Source: Synergistaceae bacterium
GTDB lineage: Bacteria > Synergistota > Synergistia > Synergistales > Aminobacteriaceae
DNA length: 64,000 bases
Direction: 5' to 3'
NCBI GenBank assembly: GCA_018436725.1
Contig: JAHDKT010000028.1
Span: 1-64,000, forward strand
The position numbers and the translations under genes are program-made. This document shows, in pieces, positions 43,188 to 52,432 of the stretch (the first letter of the stretch is position 1; each line of letters opens with the position of its first letter). A model generated the notes under the pieces. It saw only the letters and a program-made list of their open reading frames with translations. It did not search any database and was not told where the DNA came from.

Positions 43188-43216
43188 TTGAAAAGAAGAA
43201 ACAAGAGGGGTACAAT
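43188..43216 (+). promoter_or_regulatory. Promoter of the HD-domain gene (TTGAAA-17-TACAAT)
   Basis: Good hexamers with the ideal 17-base spacer, 27 bases before the coding start. Confidence 0.65.
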
Positions 43217-43242
43217 TCGGAGCGTTCGTAGGAGAAAGGAGC

Positions 43243-44025
43243 GTGGTGCGCGTGGGCCTTCACGTCGCGGCGGAAAAATGGTTGAGCGGATATATCGATT
43301 CGTTTCGAGATGAGAAGGGAGCGCTACACCCTCTCATGGAGGTAAAACGTACGCATGGTCTTCGTGTGCGGGACAACGCCTCGATGATCGCTTCGGGGCT
43401 GGGGTGGTCCGGGGAGCTTCTTGAGTGCGGTCTGACCGCCGCGCTGCTTCACGATACGGGGCGTTTCCCCCAGTTTTCACGATGGGGAACGTATTACGAC
43501 GGCGCCTCGCAGGACCACGGCGACCTGGGTGAAAAAACCCTCCGAGAACTCTTTCCGGCCGTAGACGCGGCGTCGGCCGGTCGATGGGAGGATATTCTGC
43601 TCGCGGTGCGGCTGCATAATAAAAAAGAGCTTCCGAAGGAGATCTCCCCTTCGGCGCTTCCTCTGGTCCGGATAGTTCGCGACAGCGACAAGCTCGACGT
43701 ATTTCGCCTCGTGCGGACGCATGTCGAGGAGAACCGTATCAACGACCTGCTGCCGAGAATCGCGCCCGCGGGCGGATACTCCGAGGCGCTCGTCCGCGAG
43801 GTGGCCTCGGAGAGGCGCGGTTCCTACAACAACGTCCATTCGCTCTCGGACTTTCTTCTGGTGCAGCTCTCCTGGGTGTTCGATCTCAACTTCGCGCCCT
43901 CGTTCCATATGCTCCGCAAGGAGGGCGTGCTCTCCTGGATGGAGAGGATTCTTCCGCCGGAGGAGACCGTGAACGGTTTCATCCGTTCCGTTCTTCGCCA
44001 CGCGGAACTCATGGAAAGCGCCTGA
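43243..44025 (+). CDS. HD-domain metal-dependent phosphohydrolase
   Basis: This roughly 260-residue protein has the HD metal motif: His in KRTHGLRV, the HD pair in ALLHDTGRF, another His in LHNKKELP and the Asp of RDSDKLD. HD enzymes hydrolyse phosphate esters, often nucleotides or second messengers; the substrate here is unknown. In-frame GTGs occur at 43243, 43246 and 43252 behind AAAGGAG; spacing favours the later ones. A single gene between its promoter and a strong bidirectional terminator. Confidence 0.8.
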   Translation: MVRVGLHVAAEKWLSGYIDSFRDEKGALHPLMEVKRTHGLRVRDNASMIASGLGWSGELLECGLTAALLHDTGRFPQFSRWGTYYDGASQDHGDLGEKTLRELFPAVDAASAGRWEDILLAVRLHNKKELPKEISPSALPLVRIVRDSDKLDVFRLVRTHVEENRINDLLPRIAPAGGYSEALVREVASERRGSYNNVHSLSDFLLVQLSWVFDLNFAPSFHMLRKEGVLSWMERILPPEETVNGFIRSVLRHAELMESA

Positions 44026-44077
44026 AAGAAAAAACAGCAGTTCGCCGGGAAAAACGAATTTTCCCGGCGAACTGCTG
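44026..44077. terminator. Bidirectional terminator between convergent genes
   Basis: CAGCAGTTCGCCGGGA (44035-44050) pairs with TCCCGGCGAACTGCTG (44062-44077). A-runs on the left give a T-run for the leftward gene. Confidence 0.85.
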
Positions 44078-44097
44078 TATCGGGGCAAACAGCGTTC

Positions 44098-45387
44098 TCA
44101 GTCGAAGCGGTGCGCGATGACGTCGATGATCGCCCTGTCGAGGTCGCGCATGCCGTGGATGGAGACCTGCACCATGTTGTTCACGGTCTTCTCGATGGTC
44201 TCGTCCACGAGTCCCTGGGGTTCCGGGTAGTGCCCGTCGAAGACGAGCAGGGCGGCGTGATACGCCTCCAGCGCCCCGGTGCCCACTTTCAGAGCGCAGG
44301 TGTCCTTTGCGCCGTCGCAGACCATACCGACCAGGTTGCCGAGGATGATCAGCATCGCCTGCGCCGCTTTGGCGATGTCCTTCGTTTTCAGATAGACCAT
44401 TGCGGCGGCCGCTCCCGCGCCTGCGGCTACGGTGCAGCCGCAGGTCGGCGTCAGACGTCCCGTGCGGCTTTTCACATAGCTCGTCGCAAGGTGACTGAAT
44501 GCGATGGCCTTCGCGGTCTCTTCCCTGCCCGCGCCCTCATGCGCGGCGAAAATAGCGACCGGAAGAATGGCGGTGACGCCGTGGTTTCCGCTGCCCGCGC
44601 TGCTCATTACGGGGAGGGGGGCTCCCGACATCCGTGCGTCGGAAGCGGCTGCGGCGAAGGATTTGATTTTCAGGCTGAGGTCGTCGGAGTCGAAGCCCGC
44701 TCCTGAGTGTTTACGGATTGTCTTGCCTATGTCGAGTCCCGTGGTGCGGCTTCGGTCGAAGCCGTATTCCGCGATAGTCATGTTCATTTCGACGCCTTCG
44801 AGGACGTACGCGATGTCCTCCTCGTCCATCATGTCCACCATCGAGACGAGTTCCGAGAAACCCATGCGGGCGATCTCTTCGGAGATGTTCTTCGCCTGCC
44901 CCGAACTCTTCGCGGGGGCGGCGGAGAAGCGGATCGCATCGTCGAGAACGACCTCGACGATGTTGGTGTGCGCGCCTTCGATGCGGCAGATCGCAGCGTG
45001 CTTCGCGGAGCGGAGCGTCGCTTCGACGTAGACGCCGTGACGGTTCATATCCGGGACGACCTTGACCGCTCCTTTGCCGAGCATCTCCATCGCCCGTGCA
45101 ACATCCTCCTCGGCGCAGTCTTTCAAGACTTCGAGACCGTACTCGGAGCGCCCGCACCGAACGGCCAAAGCTGCGGCGACGTTGTTTCCGCGAAGCCCTT
45201 GGGTTCCCGGAATGCCCACGTCCACGCCGTTCTTGTAGACGCTGTCGCTCACGATCACTGCCACGCTCTCCACAGCTTCCGGCAGCTCTTCCTTCGCCCG
45301 GGCGACGGCCAGCGCCACCGCTCCGGGCTCGGTACATCCGAGGGCCGGTTTGACTTCGCATTTCAGAAATTCTTTGATGGTGAACAT
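44098..45387 (-). CDS. cyuA: L-cysteine desulfidase family protein (CyuA/UPF0597)
   Basis: This 429-residue protein of the iron-sulfur L-serine dehydratase/cysteine desulfidase type has the ALGCTEPGAVALA N-terminus. Conserved cysteines lie in PTCGCTVAAGAG and MVCDGAKDTCALK, and SSAGSGNHGVTAILP is characteristic. Family members break L-cysteine to sulfide, ammonia and pyruvate with a [4Fe-4S] cluster. It is a single leftward gene next to an HD hydrolase. No cysteine transporter or regulator is adjacent. Confidence 0.87.
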   Translation of the reverse strand: MFTIKEFLKCEVKPALGCTEPGAVALAVARAKEELPEAVESVAVIVSDSVYKNGVDVGIPGTQGLRGNNVAAALAVRCGRSEYGLEVLKDCAEEDVARAMEMLGKGAVKVVPDMNRHGVYVEATLRSAKHAAICRIEGAHTNIVEVVLDDAIRFSAAPAKSSGQAKNISEEIARMGFSELVSMVDMMDEEDIAYVLEGVEMNMTIAEYGFDRSRTTGLDIGKTIRKHSGAGFDSDDLSLKIKSFAAAASDARMSGAPLPVMSSAGSGNHGVTAILPVAIFAAHEGAGREETAKAIAFSHLATSYVKSRTGRLTPTCGCTVAAGAGAAAAMVYLKTKDIAKAAQAMLIILGNLVGMVCDGAKDTCALKVGTGALEAYHAALLVFDGHYPEPQGLVDETIEKTVNNMVQVSIHGMRDLDRAIIDVIAHRFD

Positions 45388-45514
45388 TCTGTCCCCTCCG
45401 CGCAGAAAATATGAGAATCAGAGTATATGCTAGAATAAATGGTACCGTGCGGTGAAATAGCCGTCAATCTCCTTCAGTAAAAATCGTGCGTAGCGAGAGA
45501 TGCGTTTTTTTACC

Positions 45515-45544
45515 TTGCTTGCTTTCTTCACTATAGGATAAAAT
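45515..45544 (+). promoter_or_regulatory. Possible promoter of the nitronate monooxygenase-like gene
   Basis: TTGCTT (45515-45520) and TAAAAT (45539-45544) are 18 bases apart, 72 bases before the start. Other assignments are possible in this AT-rich gap. Confidence 0.3.
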
Positions 45545-45615
45545 AAACCATCGCGGTCTGATCGCTGCTCACCGGAGCGGGGTCAGGAGAACACTTTGCA
45601 GAGGAGAGAATCTTT

Positions 45616-46698
45616 TTGAGCATACAACTTCCCGTTTTAAAGTTAGGGAAACACACCCCCCGCTACCCCTTGATTCAGGGGGGCATGGGAGTCGCAATTT
45701 CGGGGCCCAGCCTCGCCGGACATGTTGCCAAATGCGGCGGAGTGGGAACGATCGCCAGCGTCGGATTGGCCGCCAACTCCCCTCACTACAACGGCCGCAA
45801 CTACTTCGAGGCGAACCAACTCGCCGTGAAGGACGCCATCGCCGATGCACGGAAGATCGCCGGCCCGGGCGGGGTGATCGCCGTCAACTGTATGGTGGCC
45901 CTCACCGACTACGACAGACAGACGCTTTCGGCCTGTCAGGGGGGCGTCGACGTGATTATTTCGGGCGCGGGGCTTCCTTTGCGTCTGCCTGAATACACGC
46001 GAGACTTTCCCGATGTGGCGCTTGTCCCCATCGTCAGCTCGCTGAAAGCCGCCGCTCTGATCACTCGCCGCTGGGAGAAGACCTACGGCCGCGTTCCCGA
46101 CGGGTTCGTCGTGGAGACGCCGAAGTACGCGGGGGGACACCTCGGCGTAACGAAGATGGACCAGGTAGACGACGAGCAGTTTACCCTCGAGACGGTCGTA
46201 CCGGAACTCGTGGAGTTCGTCGAGAAGGAGATGGGGAGCGATATCCCCGTCATCGGAGCCGGCGGAATCTGGGATCGGGAGGATATGGAGAAGGTCTTCT
46301 CTCTGGGAGCCAAAGGCGTGCAGATCGGAACCCGTTTCGCCTGCACCTTCGAAGGCGACGCTTCCGACCGCTTCAAACAGGCTTACATCGACGCGACCGA
46401 GGAGGACGTGGTCATAATTCAGAGTCCGGCGGGCCTCCCCGGCAGGGCGCTTAAATCGCCCTTCGTGAAGCAGTATCTCGAAGGGGACGTCAAGAGCAAG
46501 CCGTGCATGGCGAACTGCCTGACCCACTGCCGCTACAAGACGGACAAGGAAACCTTCTGCATCGCGCAGTCGCTCATCGACTCCTTCCGGGGCAACTGGG
46601 AGGAGGGGCTCTTCTTCTGCGGTTCCAACGTCGTCAAGGTGAAGGAGATGCAGCATGTCGAAGACATCATGAGGGACTTTTTCCCCGAAATGGAGTAG
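45616..46698 (+). CDS. Nitronate monooxygenase / FabK-like flavoprotein with Cys-rich C-terminus
   Basis: This 360-residue TIM-barrel FMN protein has LIQGGMGVAISG near the N-terminus, AVNCMVAL, VETPKYAGGHLG, VIGAGGIWDRED and GAKGVQIGTRFACTFE. These match the nitronate monooxygenase/enoyl-reductase II family. The C-terminal 60 residues contain a run of cysteines (PCMANCLTHC, FC, FFC) not needed for the usual fold. The start is TTG at 45616 after GAGGAGAG. The real substrate is unknown; the label is by family. Confidence 0.82.
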   Translation: MSIQLPVLKLGKHTPRYPLIQGGMGVAISGPSLAGHVAKCGGVGTIASVGLAANSPHYNGRNYFEANQLAVKDAIADARKIAGPGGVIAVNCMVALTDYDRQTLSACQGGVDVIISGAGLPLRLPEYTRDFPDVALVPIVSSLKAAALITRRWEKTYGRVPDGFVVETPKYAGGHLGVTKMDQVDDEQFTLETVVPELVEFVEKEMGSDIPVIGAGGIWDREDMEKVFSLGAKGVQIGTRFACTFEGDASDRFKQAYIDATEEDVVIIQSPAGLPGRALKSPFVKQYLEGDVKSKPCMANCLTHCRYKTDKETFCIAQSLIDSFRGNWEEGLFFCGSNVVKVKEMQHVEDIMRDFFPEME

Positions 46699-46743
46699 AG
46701 GCGGAAGTTCGCCGGAGAGGTACTGCCGCAGCGGTCCTTTTAC

Positions 46744-46769
46744 AAGGCGGGAGCATGCTCCCGCCTTTT
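46744..46769 (+). terminator. Rho-independent terminator
   Basis: AAGGCGGGAGC pairs with GCTCCCGCCTT, followed by TT. Its T-run is short. Confidence 0.7.
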
Positions 46770-46795
46770 CCGGTACGGAGAGGAGGAGAGAACCG

Positions 46796-49150
46796 ATGAG
46801 ACGGACGATGCGACGGTGCGCGCTTGTACTCGGAAGCCTGTTCGTCGCGTTGCTGTGCGCGGGAACGGCGCCGATTCTCCCTGCGGAGGGCAAGGAAACG
46901 TACTCCTCCGGAAGCGTCGGGACGACGGAGCCGCCTCGGGCAGTGCTGCAGGTAACCGCACTCGACGCGGAGAAGACCGTTCGCCCGATACCGTCGACGA
47001 AGCAGGCGATCCAGGAACGGATACGGGAGATTCAAACCGAGATAGATTCGATCACGGGGAAGAAGGAACACCTCCTGGAGGGGCGAAGCGTCGAGGAAGA
47101 AGATGTGCGCAGGGTGCTCATCGCTCTAGGGGCGCTTCAGAACGTCTACTCCAGGTACATGAGCGCCATAGACAACCTTGAAGAGGCGAAGATGGAGGAG
47201 GCGGCGCATGCGGAGAAAGCCTCGCTCCCCGTCGTCGCCGGGCAGCCTCCGTTCAATCTTTCATTTTACGAGGAAGTGCGCAACCGCTTCGAGACGGTCG
47301 AACAACGCCTTGATTCGGTCGTCTCTTCGATACGCCTTGCCGAAGGGAGTCTTTCGGCGCTTCAGGAGCAGGCGCAGAAGCTGCAGGAGCGGCATAAAAC
47401 CCTGTTCGACGAGCTGGGGGCGCTGGAGAACGCCGCCCGTGTGAAAGTAACGTTCCAGCTCAAGGAAGCCGAAGCGGATCTTGAAGGGGCGATGGCGTCC
47501 CGCACGGTGCAGACCATGGGGATCGAGGCGCAGACGAAAATCCGTACGGTGCTCCAGGAGGAGCGCGAGACGCTGCAGAAAGCGCTGAACTATGTCAGGA
47601 AACATCTCGCGTTCGACGACAAGGACCGCATGGCGCGTGTCGAGAGCATCGGCGGACAGATAGCGGCGGCCCGCGAGAAACTGCCGGCGCTTCGGGAGGA
47701 GCGAGAGCGGGCGCGCACCGCGCTCACAAGAAGCCAGGGAGCGCTGACGTCCGCCCGGAACGAAAGAGAACGCCTCCTCGCTCAGGTCGGCGTCGCCGAG
47801 CAGACGGCGGCGCTTCAGCTTGCGCAGGTCTCGTTGGAGCATACCGAGCAGACACTTCTCTTTCTCGAAGAGGAACAGCGTATATGGAACGCCCGGTATT
47901 CTCTTCTCGACGGAAGCCTGAAGGGGCAGGAGCTGTGGGACATGCGCTCGACCATCCTCGCCCGCGTGAAAGACCTCGAAAACGCGTTTCTCCTCCGTCA
48001 AAGAGGCGTCTCGGCCGTCCAGTCGGAGATACTCGCAGCACAGAAGGAGCTGGAGGAACACTCCGGAACACACGCCGTGCTCGCCAGAATACGTTCGAGG
48101 ATAGAACTGCTGAATAAAACCGTGGAGAGCGCCAACGCCTCGATGGCCCGTGTCTTCTCGCTTTTCAACCAGTACGGCCGCCTCCGGGAGGAGATCAACG
48201 AGCATATCGACGCGGTGCGTATCGCCGAGCGGGTGACCACCTTCGGCAAGGAGCGTTTTTTCGCCTTTTGGAATATCACGCTCTGGTCCGGCGACGGATT
48301 CGACATCACCGTATCCAAACTGGTCTTCGCCGTGCTTCTCTTCCTTGCCGCGTTCTTCCTGAGCGGCCGTCTGACCGCATTCCTGAGCAGAACCCTTCTC
48401 AACAGATTCGGCATGGACTCGACGGCGACGATGGCCAGCCAGAAGATACTCTTCTTCGTCCTGATGGGAGCGTTTCTCCTCGCCGCGCTCGATCTGGTCG
48501 GGATTCCGCTCACCGCGTTCGCCTTCCTCGGAGGCGCCCTCGCCATCGGCATCGGTTTCGGCGCGCAGAACATCTTCAACAACCTCATCAGCGGGTTCAT
48601 CCTGATGTTCACCGAACCCATACGGGTCGAGGACACCATTGAGATCGACGGCCTGTTCGCGACGGTTCAGGAGATCGGCACCCGCGCCACGAGGGTGAAG
48701 ACGTTCGACAACATCGACGTGCTCATGCCCAACAGCTACTTCCTCAATAACAAGATCGTCAACTGGACGCTCACGGACCAGAAAATCCGTCTTCGGATCA
48801 ACGTCGGCGTCTCGTACCGGTCCGACCCGAGGAAGGTGGAGGAGCTGTTGCTGCTGGCCGCGAACGACCACACGCGCGTTCTGCGAAACCCGGAGCCGTT
48901 CGTCGTCTTCAGAGAGTTCGGCCCGAGCGCGCTCGAGTTCGCTCTCTTCTTCTGGATCGACATGACGACCGCCTCGACGCTCAAAGTGTCCAGCGACCTG
49001 CGCTTCCGGCTCGTCGCGCTCTTCGAAAAACACGGGATACGAGTCGCCTTCCCCCAGATGGACGTCCATCTGGATACGAGTTCTCCGGCGGAACTTCGCC
49101 TGGATCGTGCCAGGCTGTCCGCCGAAAAACTACAAATACAGGAGGAATAA
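46796..49150 (+). CDS. MscS-family mechanosensitive channel with long periplasmic coiled coil
   Basis: This 784-residue protein has a signal peptide (about 1-30) and a long charged, mostly helical or coiled-coil region (about 60-500). Three transmembrane helices follow (about 510-610), with the pore-lining helix AFLGGALAIGIGFGAQNIFNN. A cytoplasmic MscS beta domain is next (VEDTIEIDGLFATVQEIGTRATRVKTFDN). MscS channels open under membrane tension to release solutes. The size and extracytoplasmic region resemble MscK rather than the small MscS. AGGAGGAG precedes the ATG. Confidence 0.88.
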   Translation: MRRTMRRCALVLGSLFVALLCAGTAPILPAEGKETYSSGSVGTTEPPRAVLQVTALDAEKTVRPIPSTKQAIQERIREIQTEIDSITGKKEHLLEGRSVEEEDVRRVLIALGALQNVYSRYMSAIDNLEEAKMEEAAHAEKASLPVVAGQPPFNLSFYEEVRNRFETVEQRLDSVVSSIRLAEGSLSALQEQAQKLQERHKTLFDELGALENAARVKVTFQLKEAEADLEGAMASRTVQTMGIEAQTKIRTVLQEERETLQKALNYVRKHLAFDDKDRMARVESIGGQIAAAREKLPALREERERARTALTRSQGALTSARNERERLLAQVGVAEQTAALQLAQVSLEHTEQTLLFLEEEQRIWNARYSLLDGSLKGQELWDMRSTILARVKDLENAFLLRQRGVSAVQSEILAAQKELEEHSGTHAVLARIRSRIELLNKTVESANASMARVFSLFNQYGRLREEINEHIDAVRIAERVTTFGKERFFAFWNITLWSGDGFDITVSKLVFAVLLFLAAFFLSGRLTAFLSRTLLNRFGMDSTATMASQKILFFVLMGAFLLAALDLVGIPLTAFAFLGGALAIGIGFGAQNIFNNLISGFILMFTEPIRVEDTIEIDGLFATVQEIGTRATRVKTFDNIDVLMPNSYFLNNKIVNWTLTDQKIRLRINVGVSYRSDPRKVEELLLLAANDHTRVLRNPEPFVVFREFGPSALEFALFFWIDMTTASTLKVSSDLRFRLVALFEKHGIRVAFPQMDVHLDTSSPAELRLDRARLSAEKLQIQEE

Positions 49151-49156
49151 CGCTTC

Positions 49157-50824
49157 ATGCTCTCGCTTGCGGAAAAGGACATCTACTCGTTGCTCCTTGA
49201 ACTCGTCTCCATACCGAGCGTCTCGTTCTCCGAGGAGGAGAACCGTGCGGCGGATTTTATTTACTCCACGCTCGGCGGACTGGAGTACTTTCGACGGAAC
49301 CCCTCGCTGCTCCGTTTTCTTCCCGCGGAAGGCGACCCTCTCGGGCGCAAGGCAGTCGCCGCGCTCGTCCGGGCAACGCCTTCCACCGGGAAAACCGTCA
49401 TCGTCACCGGGCACTTCGACGTTGTCGACGCCGAGGCGTGCGGTCATCTCAAACATCTGGCGTTCTCGCCGGAGGAGTACACCCGGCGGGTCGGCGAGCT
49501 GGAGATCTCCGCCGAGGCGAGGGCCGACCTGGAGAGCGGCGAGTATCTCTTCGGGCGGGGCGTCTCGGACATGAAGGCGGGTATCGCGCTCGAAATGTGC
49601 CTTCTCGGCGAGGTCTCCCGCCTTGAGACCTTTCCCGCGAACGTCCTCTTTCTCGCGGTTCCCGACGAGGAGAACACGTCGGCGGGGATGCGGGGCGCGG
49701 TCCCGTGGCTGGTCCGCCTCCGCGAGGAGTGGAACCTTGAGTACATCGCCTGCCTCAACGGCGAACCGTCCGTCGGAGGGCGGGGAGTCCCCGCCGGAGG
49801 AGTGTACGTCGGCACGATCGGCAAGATCATGCCGTTCTACCTCTGCGTGGGGAAGGAGGCGCACGTCGGCGACTACTACGAAGGAGTCAGCGCGTCGCTG
49901 CTGACGGCGTACCTTGCGATCGCGCTCGAAGGCTCGCCCGAGACCTCCGAGTTTCTTGGAGGCGTGAACTTCCCGCCGCAGGCGTGCCTCCGCTTCCGCG
50001 ATCTTGTGAGGAACTACTCCGTGACGCTCCCGGAGCGCTCGGTTGCCTACTACAACTGCCTCACCGTGTCCGGGACCCCCGCGGGCATCCTTGAGGAGAT
50101 GAAGGGCGCGGCGGCGCAGGCTCTCGACATGACTCTGGAACGCCTGGCGCGCTCCAGGGAAGCGATCAGGGCAAGGGGAGGATTCATTCCGGAGGGAAGC
50201 CCTCTTCGTCCGCGGGTCATGACCTACGGAGAGCTGCTGGAGAACGCGCGGAGACGCACGGACTCGTTCGGCGACGTCCTCGAAAACTTTCTGAAGACGC
50301 TTCCGGATTCCCTGGACGAGAGGGAGCGCTGCATCGAGACGGCATCCTTTCTTCTGGACCTCGCCGGAGAGAAGGGACCGCTCGTCGTCGTCGGTTTTCT
50401 GCCGCCGTACTACCCTCCCCGGCTGAACAGGGGGGAGTCCGAGGGAGAGCGCGCCGTGCTTCGGGCCGTGGAGCGGCTCAAGGATGCCGGCAAAGCGTTC
50501 GGACTCGCCATAAGCCGTGTCGACGTCTTTCAGGGGATCATGGACATGAGCTATTTGGGTTTCCAGGGCGCTCCCTCGGAGCTGGACGCGCTCGCGGAGA
50601 ACATGCCCCTGTGGGGAAGAGAGTACCGCTTTCCTCTCGATGGCCTGAAGCGGCTCGACGTTCCGATAGCGAATTTCGGCCCCATCGGCAAGGACGATCA
50701 CAAGAACGCGGAACGTATCAATCTTCCGTACTACCTTCGAACGTTGCCGCCGCTCTTCAGGCGGTTCGTGGAGTTTCTCGCCGAGGAAACCTGCGCCGAG
50801 TGTCGAGAGACTGACCAAATCTGA
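49157..50824 (+). CDS. M20-family peptidase, RocB-like
   Basis: This 555-residue metallopeptidase-type protein has zinc-site motifs VTGHFDVVD, GRGVSDMKAG, VPDEENTSAGM and NGEPS, and a late IGKDDHKNAERIN with the last His ligand. Its length and motif pattern match RocB, encoded in arginine utilisation loci of Bacillus, rather than short M20 enzymes. A putative ornithine aminotransferase is the next gene, in keeping with arginine or ornithine catabolism. It follows the channel gene by 6 bases with a GGAGG site. Confidence 0.83.
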   Translation: MLSLAEKDIYSLLLELVSIPSVSFSEEENRAADFIYSTLGGLEYFRRNPSLLRFLPAEGDPLGRKAVAALVRATPSTGKTVIVTGHFDVVDAEACGHLKHLAFSPEEYTRRVGELEISAEARADLESGEYLFGRGVSDMKAGIALEMCLLGEVSRLETFPANVLFLAVPDEENTSAGMRGAVPWLVRLREEWNLEYIACLNGEPSVGGRGVPAGGVYVGTIGKIMPFYLCVGKEAHVGDYYEGVSASLLTAYLAIALEGSPETSEFLGGVNFPPQACLRFRDLVRNYSVTLPERSVAYYNCLTVSGTPAGILEEMKGAAAQALDMTLERLARSREAIRARGGFIPEGSPLRPRVMTYGELLENARRRTDSFGDVLENFLKTLPDSLDERERCIETASFLLDLAGEKGPLVVVGFLPPYYPPRLNRGESEGERAVLRAVERLKDAGKAFGLAISRVDVFQGIMDMSYLGFQGAPSELDALAENMPLWGREYRFPLDGLKRLDVPIANFGPIGKDDHKNAERINLPYYLRTLPPLFRRFVEFLAEETCAECRETDQI

Positions 50825-50847
50825 CGACGGAAGGCGGGATTTCACAG

Positions 50848-50891
50848 GGGGCGGGGTTTCCGCGATCGGAATCCCGCCCCTCTTTTTTTTC
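50848..50891 (+). terminator. Rho-independent terminator after the RocB-like gene
   Basis: GGGGCGGGgtTTCCG pairs with CGGAATCCCGCCCC, then TCT8. Confidence 0.92.
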
Positions 50892-50968
50892 CGCCCGAGT
50901 GAACGCCGGGAGTGAAGAGCCCGTGAAAGAGAGTGTGCTGGAAATCTGCGGAAAAGAGTTTTCGGGAG

Positions 50969-50997
50969 TTGAGAAAAAGAGGATTATCATGGATAAT
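50969..50997 (+). promoter_or_regulatory. Promoter upstream of rocD-like gene (TTGAGA-17-GATAAT)
   Basis: Good hexamers with a 17-base spacer give a leader of about 115 bases. The leader contains an inverted repeat CGTTTCGC/GTGAAACG (near 51059 and 51081) that could be an operator. Confidence 0.6.
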
Positions 50998-51121
50998 ACC
51001 GCAGAGCAAGGATAAAAACTGGAATACAAACTGCGTAAACAACACTTTTTATAAACCTCGTTTCGCGACTGGTTTAAAGAGTGAAACGAAATTCACTATA
51101 CCTTCAGAAAGAGGTGGCATG

Positions 51122-52354
51122 ATGTCTCGCAACAGGTCGGAAGAGCTTATGGAGATGGAACACGAATATGGTGCGCATAACTATCATCCGCTCGAAGTCG
51201 TGATCTCGAAGGCCGAGGGGATCTGGGTGGAGGATCCGGAGGGACGCCGGTATATGGATATGCTGTCGGCCTACTCCGCGGTCAACCAGGGGCACAGACA
51301 CCCGAAGATCATCAAGGCGCTGAAAGAGCAGGCGGATATCCTTACGCTGACCTCCCGCGCCTTCTTCAACGACCGCTGGCCGCTCTTCGCCAAGAAGCTC
51401 GCCGATTTCACCGGCAAAGAGATGATTCTTCCGATGAATACCGGCGCCGAGGCCGTGGAAACCGCCCTCAAGACAATGAGAAAGTGGGGCTACATGGTCA
51501 AGGGCGTGGAGAAGGACAAGGCCGAGATCATCGTCTTCGAGAACAACTTCCACGGACGCACCATCACGATCATCTCCTTCTCGATCGACCCCGACGCGAC
51601 GGAATATTACGGCCCCTTCACTCCGGGCTTCAAGGTGGTTCCCTACGACGACCTCGCGGCGGTAGAGAAAGCGGTGACGAAGAACACCGTCGGCATAATG
51701 GTCGAACCCATCCAGGGAGAAGCGGGCGTCGTCGTGCCGAGCGACGGTTTCCTGAAGGGGCTGGAGACGATCGCGAGGAAGCACAATATCCTCCTTGCGA
51801 TCGACGAGATCCAGACCGGTTTCTGCCGTACGGGCAAGAACTTCGCGTTCCAGCACGAGGGGATCGATCCCGACATCATCATCATGGGCAAGGCCCTCGG
51901 CGGCGGCGTCTTCCCCGTTTCGGCGATAGCGGCCGACAAGAAAGTTCTCGGCGTGTACAAGCCCGGCACCCACGGCTCTACGTTCGGCGGTAATCCGCTT
52001 GCATGCGCCGTGGCAAGCGCGGCGATCGACGTGCTTGTGGAGGAGAAGATGGTCGAGCGCGCCGAAGAGCTTGGCACGTACTTCATGGACGGACTCAAGG
52101 CGATCAAATCGCCCAAGATCAAGCTCGTGCGCGGGAAAGGGCTCCTCATCGGCCTCGTCCTGAACGAGTCCGCCGGGAAGGCGCGCATCTACACCACGGC
52201 TCTGAAGGAGAAGGGGCTTCTCTGCAAGGAGACGCACGACTGGATCATCCGCTTCGCCCCCCCTCTCGTCATCACGAAGAGCGAGATCGACCAGGCGCTC
52301 GAGACGATCCAGGAAGTGTTGTGCGCTCCCGGAATGCCCATGCCCTGCCTATAG
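51122..52354 (+). CDS. rocD: Ornithine aminotransferase
   Basis: This 410-residue class III PLP aminotransferase converts ornithine and 2-oxoglutarate to glutamate semialdehyde and glutamate. Motifs are YMDMLSAYSAVNQGHRHPKI, MNTGAEAVETALK, FENNFHGRT, VEPIQGEAGVVVP, AIDEIQTGFCRTG and IIMGKALGGG with the PLP lysine. HGSTFGGNPLA completes the family pattern. ATGs at 51119 and 51122 are both possible behind AGAGGTGG; the second has better spacing. It lies behind the RocB-like gene but has its own promoter and terminator. Confidence 0.93.
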   Translation: MSRNRSEELMEMEHEYGAHNYHPLEVVISKAEGIWVEDPEGRRYMDMLSAYSAVNQGHRHPKIIKALKEQADILTLTSRAFFNDRWPLFAKKLADFTGKEMILPMNTGAEAVETALKTMRKWGYMVKGVEKDKAEIIVFENNFHGRTITIISFSIDPDATEYYGPFTPGFKVVPYDDLAAVEKAVTKNTVGIMVEPIQGEAGVVVPSDGFLKGLETIARKHNILLAIDEIQTGFCRTGKNFAFQHEGIDPDIIIMGKALGGGVFPVSAIAADKKVLGVYKPGTHGSTFGGNPLACAVASAAIDVLVEEKMVERAEELGTYFMDGLKAIKSPKIKLVRGKGLLIGLVLNESAGKARIYTTALKEKGLLCKETHDWIIRFAPPLVITKSEIDQALETIQEVLCAPGMPMPCL

Positions 52355-52390
52355 CCTCGTCGAGTTCCCGCGTCTCCACTGTAATGACGA

Positions 52391-52420
52391 ACGCCCGGCC
52401 GCTGACGGCCGGGCGTTTTA
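52391..52420. terminator. Terminator between convergent genes
   Basis: ACGCCCGGCC pairs with GGCCGGGCGT around GCTGAC, then TTTA. Confidence 0.85.
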
Positions 52421-52432
52421 CTTCTCCTGCCG

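Noticed and set aside
50976-51015. Eight-codon ORF in the rocD leader
   Set aside because: Its start codon overlaps the spacer and -10 of the predicted promoter, so it would not be on the transcript.
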